Notes under the pieces: model-generated | What the model saw: only the letters and a program-made list of their open reading frames with translations | Told to the model about the DNA's origin: nothing | Databases searched by the model: none | Translations under genes and position numbers: made by a program | Shown here: positions 32,201-41,200 of the stretch, one piece after another | Layout: each line of letters begins with the position of its first letter | Position numbering within the stretch: position 1 is the stretch's first letter | Assembly (NCBI RefSeq): GCF_040869045.1 | Contig: NC_090319.1 | Coordinates: forward strand, 260,354,897-260,418,896 | Direction: 5' to 3' | Source of the DNA: Eurosta solidaginis | Taxonomy: Eukaryota; Arthropoda; Insecta; Diptera; Tephritidae | DNA: 64,000 nt

Positions 32201-35200
32201 TCTATTTATTTTTATTTTTGTTATGTGAAGATAGCGAAAATTTTCTGTTCGTATTTGTTTTTACGGTATTTGTGTTTTCAATCATTTAAAGTTGCTTTAG
32301 CCCCAAATTTCTCTCCTTTTAGTGTTAGGAAAGAATAGATATTCGAATAGCATTGCAGATAATAGCCTTGCTATGCTAAACATATTATGCAAACGCCAAA
32401 AAGGGTTTAATGTTGTTCATTTCAATGCGCGTAGCCTGAACATCGAAAAAATGGATATTATTAGAGCTGTGCTCGAACCGTCGTGTGTTGACATTATTTG
32501 CGTATCCGAAACCTGGTTTAGATCTGAAGTCAAGGACGCCCATTTTGACATAAAGGACTACGTACTGTATAGGATGGATAGGAAGGATAAAAAGGGTTGT
32601 GGTGTAGCTATATATTGTAGAAAGTATCTTAGGAGTTGGTTAATATCAGGTATATCTGATAGCGGTAGTGAGCATTTGTTAGTTGAAGTGTCTGGTCCAT
32701 TGTCCAAATTTCTTTTATCGTGTGTTTATAATCCTCATAAATGTTGTAGTGTTAAGGAATTCTCTACAATATTGTCCTCAGTCGCTGTTGATTTTACTGA
32801 TATTATTATATGTGGAGATTTTAATGTAAACCTTTTATATAGTGACGCATATAGCAGCCGCCTGTTAGACGATGTTTCCGGTGTTGGTCTTGGTGTAGTT
32901 AACATGTCTGTTCCCACAAGGTTCGGACAAAATTACTGTCCTAGTCTTCGATTATTTCATTGTGTCTGATATGTCAATTGTTCTAAAGTTTGATCAAATG
33001 TCGTTTGTATCGGACCATGACGTAATTTTCTGTTCGTTTGACATTAAGTTTAATGACAATGATATAGTTTCTAGTCCGCCCCTTTTCGCAGATTACCGAA
33101 TGATGAACGTAAATAATCTATTAAATGACATTGCTCAAATTAACTGGTCGGTTTGTTGGGATCTAAGCTCCGTACATGAAAAATTAAGATTTTTGAACGG
33201 TAACCTGGGATATCTCTATACGACTCATGTTCTGGTACGTGCCTATCAGGGTAAACCATCTTGCCCTTGGTTCAACAGATCAGTTCGAGCAATGATCAGC
33301 AAGCGTAATAAAAGATACTCCGTTTGGAAAAGGAACCGCAATGAAACCAATTGGTGTGAATACAAGCTTGTCCGGAACGAACCACTTTTATTATAAAGCG
33401 AGAGAAGTGTAAATATTTTAGTAAACACATCATTGCCGAATCATGTTTTGTGGCGTAATTTAAAAAATCCTCGTGTACATGTAAGTGACAGTTCTGATTG
33501 TTCTTTCTCCTAAATAATGCATTTGTTTGCCGCGTCTCCCCGTCTTGTGTTAGTACTAGTACCCCTTAACGATATTTTCTATGGATGCCAGCACGTACAC
33601 ATGCATGCTTATGCTGACGATATACAGCTAAATCTATCCGGGAATCATGAGGACACACGTGATATATGCTCGAGGTTGAATAGGGACCTAACATCCATTT
33701 CTGACTGGGCGATGAAAAATGAATTATGCCTAAATAGTGATAAATCGTATGTGCTGCCTATAGCTAAAAAGAGAATAGATTTTCAAAATTTACCACCTGT
33801 ATACATTGCCGACGACAAAAGCCTAAAACTAGTACCCAAAGTAACCAATCTTGGTTTCATTATCAATACAACTTTGACTTGCAACGACCATGTGAACTCT
33901 GTTGTTAGTAAGGTGTATAATGTTCTGAGGAACCTGAGAATGTCTGCAACCTTTACCCCCGCTAACATTAGGAGAAAGCTTGCCATACAATTAATTATGC
34001 CGATAATTTGCAGTCTGCACACAAAATTGATGTAGCATTCAACCATGTGACCCGTTATGTGTTCGGATTAAGTAAGTTTGACCACATATCTGGTTGGAGA
34101 ACGCGTTTGTTGGGCTGTGAAATTTCTAATTACCTGAGAGCCAGAAACTGTATTTTTCTCTATCAACTTGTTACAAAGTGCCAAGTGATAAGTTAGTTTT
34201 CCCAGATCTGCCCGAATCAACGATTTAATAGTGCCAACTTATAACTATTTAACTTCGGCCCGGCTATTCTTTGTCAATGCTATTCGTACAGAGTTCCAGC
34301 ACCTATTCTAAGTAGTCTTAATAAAAGCAACTTTAAAAATATTATTTATACTTTTTCAGTTAACGTAAATATGTATATCTGAGTTTTCGCTATCTACAAT
34401 TACTAGTCAATGTGAATGAGCTTTCTCAAAGTGTAATAATTTATTTATTTATATATTAACTATAGATGCTAGTTTTAAATACAATTTTCCTATTAAATTT
34501 TTTATTTATAAATTTGAGTTTGTTATTAAGTTTGACATAGTTCGACTTATTTTATTATTTTTATTATTATAAGAGTTATTCATCTTGGTTGTACTATAAA
34601 AGATCCTAGATCTTATTGTACTAATATCTTGTCAATACATACATACATGCATATGTACATACACATACCTGCCGCGGGTAAATTCTTAGCACCCTAACCC
34701 GCTGATTCGCCCCTGTGTTTAAATTTAACGTTACGTCTGTGGCATCGAACACAGATCTTTGTTAGTAAGAACTCTATAAATGTTTTGCGATTGCTATGCA
34801 TACTAAATTTGATAAAGTAAAATTATCTTGTTCAGGCATTTGTAGATCGCTATAGAAAAGAATGATGCCATTCACAAATTTGTATTATGGCATTTGGAGC
34901 TCACAGGGCCTTAGAGAGTCAAGTACATCTTTATTGGTAGTATGCAGCTCATACATTTTTTTAATTTTACGGTTTAAGTATGTATACTAACCTAAACCCA
35001 CTTTCGTTGAACCTAAAATCTAAAATTGCTTGGAGCTCAAATTATCACTTACCAAATCCATGGGTGAGTGCCCACTTGTGATAAGTGACAAATTTTAAGG
35101 TTTTCAGGAGAGCATGTTTTGTCTTTTAGAGGCGATTGATATTTAGGAGAACAGATATTTAAACTGGCCTCTGAGCCGTCATTATTGATAACTCGCTTAC

Positions 35201-38200
35201 AAAAAATGCATACTAAGTGGAAATGATGCTGAAGTTTTGGCCAAATAGGCACTTAGCACAAGTGTGCGCTCACCCATCGAAATAATATTTGTTTAGGTCG
35301 AATTGACACAGATTTGAAACAACACGTCCCCACTAGGAACAACTATCCAAAAATAATTGCGAAATCTTTAATCTATAATCCTAAAAATAATAGCGAAGCT
35401 GTACAAAGAAGGTCGAAATATTCGAAAAAATTATCCAAAAAAAAAAAAACAGAATCCCGAATGGACCCGATAAAGTTGTTTTTGTAGCGATAAGGTTACT
35501 CCCCGAAGGTTTTGGGGAGTGTTATCGGTGTGAAGGTCCTTTGCCGGATACAGATCCGGCACGCTCCGGTAACACAGTACCATTAAGGTACTAACCCGAC
35601 CATCTCGGGAACGATTCATGAGGAGCTTGGGATCGCCAGAGCCCCGTCTGTTAGTGAACAGTGAAACGGGATTCGCTACCTTGAATCTGGTATTTTAGTC
35701 GCCTCTTACCACAGGCATGCCTACCGCGGGTATATTCTAACCCCCTAACCCGCTAGGGGACCCGAAACAGTTCCTTTCAATCTATTAAACAACTTGAAAT
35801 CATCCTTGAAACTTTTCCCAAATGGTCTCGCAATGATTACTGAGACTGTGCGGAAATAGTCCAAAATATCCTGAAATTATTTCGAAATAGTTACAAAATG
35901 ATCTAAAATCAAAGCCAAAATGATTCCGTAGTGGTATGGAACACAATCCTGAAACAGTCGAAACAAAATAGTTCCGAAAACAATACCGCAATAGTACTGC
36001 AACAATGATGTATATTGGAACGATTTTCCGTCATCCCTTGTCAAATTGGGTTTGGAGACTAACCGGTTTTAACATTTTTCTCAATATTCCTAGGATCCCC
36101 AAAAAAAATGCAAAAATTATCGATAATCCCGAAATTATTCCAAAATGATCCGGAGATTATACCAAACTGTCCAAAATCGATCCTGAAATAATAATGATTT
36201 GATACATACCTCCCAAAATATTGAGGTCCAGCTTCTCTTCCAAACCACTTCCGAGGAACGCTACCGTTTTACCCCCAGCGGGTTAGTGGGTCAGAACATA
36301 ACCGCGGTAGGTATGCCTGTCGTAAGAGGCGACTTAAATACCAGATTTAATGGGCCGATAACACTCCCCAAAGCCTTCGGGAGCAACCTTATCGCTACAA
36401 CAACAACAATAACATCGATAACACTCCCCAAAGCCTTCGGGGAGTAACCTCATCGCTACAACAACAACAACAACGCTACGGTTTTAGAAAAATTTGCTCA
36501 AATATTTTGTTGTTTTGTCAGGGACCTTTGGCTAGTTAGGCTAGCACACTACATCTATACTACACCGACCGTAGCCATAAGGACTTTATGGTATGCTAAG
36601 TAATGACCTAACAAATACTCTCGGCTCGTGTGAATTTTTAGAAAACTACAATAGTAATAGAGTCGATAATGGCTAAAACAATTATTGCTCTCCAATCGAA
36701 CAACAATAATGCATTTTTATATTTGGATTCTAATGTGAGTTGAATATCCACTAATTGTTTAACCATTCTCGTCACTATTACTAGTGAAGTACTTCACACA
36801 AGTTTATCTAGTTGAGATTAAACTAGTTATCAACCGTTCGTACAAAAAATACTCTTAACGTTAGATACTGTTTTTGCTTAGTACCGGTAAGCAGCTGTCG
36901 AATGTGAATTGCGAATGAATACATGAATGCTCCGTTTAGTTAGTAATTCGCGAATTACGTAGTGAATTCCTTAGACCCACCTGAAGCAACACTCAAATAT
37001 ATAAGAGCAAGTATTGTCAAATGCGACTACATTTGGTAATATTGACTTCATCGTCTGGTTTATTGAATCATGACTCAACATAATACCAATTTCACACAGA
37101 GAGTAACTTCAGTTACAATTCTACAAAGCTGTAATACATTTCCGAGAGACTATTTTCTCATTTTATATATTTTATTTCGTACTTACTTTTTATACCAAAC
37201 AAGCTATTAATTTGTCCACTAGCAATTGTTATAGCTGCCGCATTAGTAAATCCTGTTGTCACTGGAATCGATATAAATTGCACTAGCGCACCCAAATCGA
37301 GTATACCCATAAGTAATGTAACGGCACCAGATAAAAAGCAGACTAATATAGCATAATCGGCGCTAGCCGTCACATGCGTTTGCACCATCAGCGACATTAT
37401 GGCAGTGGGACCTTTGAAGAGAGAGACAGACAAATTTGTTTGGAAAATTGAAATCTTTTAAAATCTTTTTTTAAAAATTTTAAAATCTTGCCGTCATCCG
37501 GTGGCAAAATCCTGAGCCAGATAAATAATTTTGCATGTAAATGCATCAATAACGATTTGAGCCAGATAAATCCTGATAGATGTCTGGTTCAATTTGTGAG
37601 CCAGATAATTTGTTAATTACTTCTTTTTAGGTTGGCAACGCGGCCTTTAATAAACCTACTTTTTCAAAAATAGATGTCGCTGCTTAGCCTTTCGCCGTAT
37701 GAGTTAAATGAAAAACAGTAGCGACATCTGCCTATCACATTTCACGTGTGCGAAATTTTACATCTGCTTTTCAAGTCTCTCAATGATCCAGAGCATTCCC
37801 GTGAGAAGTGAGCGTGAGCCGGAGCTGTAAAACTCACTGGAAGGCGGCATTTGATTTGAAACAATCATTACGAGGATTGCTATTTATATTTTGAGTCTTG
37901 GCAACACTAATTGTTTGCCGGCGCCATCTGACGGTTTCAATTAAAAGTTTGACGTTTTTAACCCTCAAACCAGCAAACTTTAAATAATGATCGGAAACGG
38001 TTGGGAATTTTTTTCTAGATTAATTAGGACATAACAAACTTAATTCCATCAACAAAAAGTCAATATGTCGTTTCGTTTGTCTGCCAGGTGAGAAATAAGA
38101 AACAGTGCCTCCAGGCACTCTTGTCGGTTAGAGCAAACAAATTAACACTTACAATTTTTAGTAAGGAACAATGTTTTTATTGAAATAAGTTTTAATAAAC

Positions 38201-41200
38201 AATGAATAATAACACAAATAGATTATTTCTTTGTATGATATTCCCCGAAACAATTTTTCGTGACGGAGCAGCATAAATGTAAATTACGTACTTCGCAGAC
38301 ACATTGAGTTTGGGAGTTTTTACAAAGTTTACACCATTTTTTACCACCTTTTTTCTCAAGCCATTTCGGAAGATGTGTATTACCGTTGAAGCGAACATCA
38401 CAAACAGGATATGCAGCTTTTCTGCCTACGCTCAGAGAATCAGGTAAAGTAGTTGGTTGGCTTGTTGAAGATGGACGACCCGCCGAACGCTTTTGATTGT
38501 AGCTCACAAGAGCAGCAGCGATTTGTTCTCTGAATTCAGGCAGCTGTAAAATCTTTTCTCCTTCGTCAGAAATATTACTGGAGTCATTTATCTTCTCTAT
38601 ATTTATTCGCTTATAAAGAAGGTAAGCGTTCGTTGCAGCCATATCAATAAAATGATAAAAATGGCAAGCCATTACATCACGTGTCTTGGCTCTCACATGA
38701 TATCGTCCCATCAAACCATCCATTAAGTCGACGCCTCTCACATGGCTGTTGTATTCCCTAATAATTGTGGGCAATCGACTTCAATGTTTTGCTTCTTCTT
38801 CCTGTCATATCGTTTGCTCATTCGGATTGCTTCGATCGAATGTCTCAACTCCTACATAAGTCGAAGCCAGCCTGACCGCTTTATTGTCCTTCCACAGAAC
38901 AGTACTAATATCGATTCCATATGCAGAGCCCACGTACTCTGTTGAAAACCCACGCTCTTCCTTTGCTATAGAACTGTCCGGTGGCAATTTGCAATTTGGG
39001 ATGCGATTCACTCGAATTGTGCCAAGACCAAATATGCCACGAGCTCGCAAATAAACCAACAGAGGTAACGACGTATAGAAATTGTCGAAGTAAATTATAT
39101 GGTACATGAAGTCATTCACAGTTTGGGATAACCGAACTACAACATTTGCTGAGCTGCCTAGATCGGGACAATTTTGTAGAATAATATTGTCTCCTGCGCT
39201 ATTGTAGACTTCAAACCTATATGCGTAACCATACGAATGGCCCAATACGAACAATTTGACACCCCACTTGTGGGGCTTGTTTGGAATATATTGTCTTAGA
39301 TGGTGTTTCATTTTCGGTTAGCACATTTGCTCATCGACATTAATCAAGAAAAGAAATAAAACCTGATAATTTCTGCGAGTTGACAAATAGCAGCAGCTTA
39401 CCAAAGTTGACCATGTTTTGGGATTGAGTCGAAGCGTTCGTTGAGAAGATTCGAGAAATTACGTATCCGAAATAACGGGTCATAACTTGGTTGCCCTTTT
39501 TTTACCCTTCCTCATCTCGGAATGATAAGAATCTTTTTATAGCTTCAAATCATTTCAATGGTTTTGCGAATGGGTTCGAAAGGGTTGTTTCCCCAATAGC
39601 TTTCTAAATTCGGGTATCGATATATTGACATATATAAATGAATTCCGATGTATTGACATATTTCATCGGCATTCACATTGAATTTTGAGTTAATGTCCCC
39701 ACTAAGAGGACACCGGTTAGTCTCCTGAACAATCATATCAATTATTTCTTTAGAAAAAAATATAGAAATAATTGGCAGGGAGTTGAAAGCTCTTTTATGT
39801 TGTCAGGTAAACGTGCGCATCCACGGAATGCGACCTCATTTACATGAAGTTTAAGAGCTGTATTGCGCCACATCAACTTGCTAAACTCAGCGGAATCTTT
39901 GGAAATTGATTTAATGTCTGATAAAATAAATATAAAGCAAGATCGCCATGAGCAAAGATGGGGGAGATATACTTACTTCCAACAAAACCACCATTGGTTG
40001 GCACTACGGCTGGACCGGTGCCTTCGGGTCTTGGTAACGGCGAACGAGCTCTCTTTCCTTGAATTGGAGTTGACGTCAATGCCGTGTAGGTTGCTGTAAT
40101 CGCATCTGTCGATGGAATGTCACCTTCATCGGCAGTAGCAGTATCTCTGACTGTAGATGTTGTAAGTGAGTAATTGGCTACCTCGTTGAAAAAATTTGCA
40201 CTCGTATCCATACCTCGAAGGCATTGGATATCAAGTGTTCGTCCTCTGGACTTATTTCCTCTGGCTCGTGGTTCAGAGAACCAGAGTCTATTCCACTGTT
40301 TGAATCTTCTTCATCACTTGTCACTACCCATTCCATGATTTCATGGATTTCTTCGTCCGATAACTTCAAAAATTTTACACGCGACATCGTACAGCGGTTT
40401 AAAAAGAGTATATTTGTATTCACTTTATGAAAACAAGTTATGAAATAAAAGTAAAACCGACTATATAGAGAACTTTTTAATAAAATCAATGTGTAGAAAA
40501 GTTCGCGCTGAACGACAACAGTGCCCTGAGGCACCCTTTAGTTTTTGCACTGCCGGGCAGAAAATTCCACTTATTTTAAAACTTTAGATATTAAATCAGC
40601 AAGTTAATGAGCACAGCTTAACGAAAAAAAATTATCAAGCTCCTCGCACTTCAAAAGAAAAAGTTTTGATATTGAAAATAATAAATTTCTTTATCAAAAA
40701 AAACGATCGTTTTCTCCACCTGTTCGCACAAAACTGAGTATAGAAGACAAACCGTCCACCCGATTTTATTTTAATTTGAGAAAGAAATTTCACTAGAAAT
40801 ACGGGGAGAGAGTTAAGTTTATTTTCTTAAGAAAAAATATTTTTTTCACACGGAAATCTTGATATTTGTGATGCATGCTCTGAGGCACTCTTACTGGTTA
40901 GAGGGTTAAGCACAACCTTCTTCAGAAAATTTTGACATTTGAGCACAACTTGTGTTGTTTACAGTAACTTAAAAATTGTATCTCGGCGAAAAAATGGAAT
41001 TAACTCGTGAAAATTTTCGTGCGATGAGACAGGAGTGCTTTGAACAACTTACTTCCACTTTTGGTGATGAAGCCCCATCCTTTGCCACAGTGAAACGCTG
41101 GTATATCCAATTCCATCGTGGTCGCCGCTCAGGGACGAAAGTCGTGAAGGTCGTCCAAAATCAGTTGTTGTGCAAAAAAACATTGACGCTGTGCGCGAAC

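Larger units (their letters stand above)
31480..34600 (+). mobile_element. LINE with coiled-coil ORF1, internally deleted
   Basis: ORF1 (31511-32169) is followed by the endonuclease (32322-32969), linker (32962-33396) and the end of RT (33517-34196). The RT fingers and first palm motifs are missing between 33396 and 33517. It resembles the - strand LINE at 55335-57545 and belongs to the Jockey/CR1 group. The 3' end near 34600 is ill defined. Confidence 0.75.

Noticed and set aside
31786..32338. Long extension of the LINE ORF1 frame past 31785
   Set aside because: The conserved ORF1 wording moves to another frame at about 31785; the extension is a shadow with a hydrophobic, low-complexity end.
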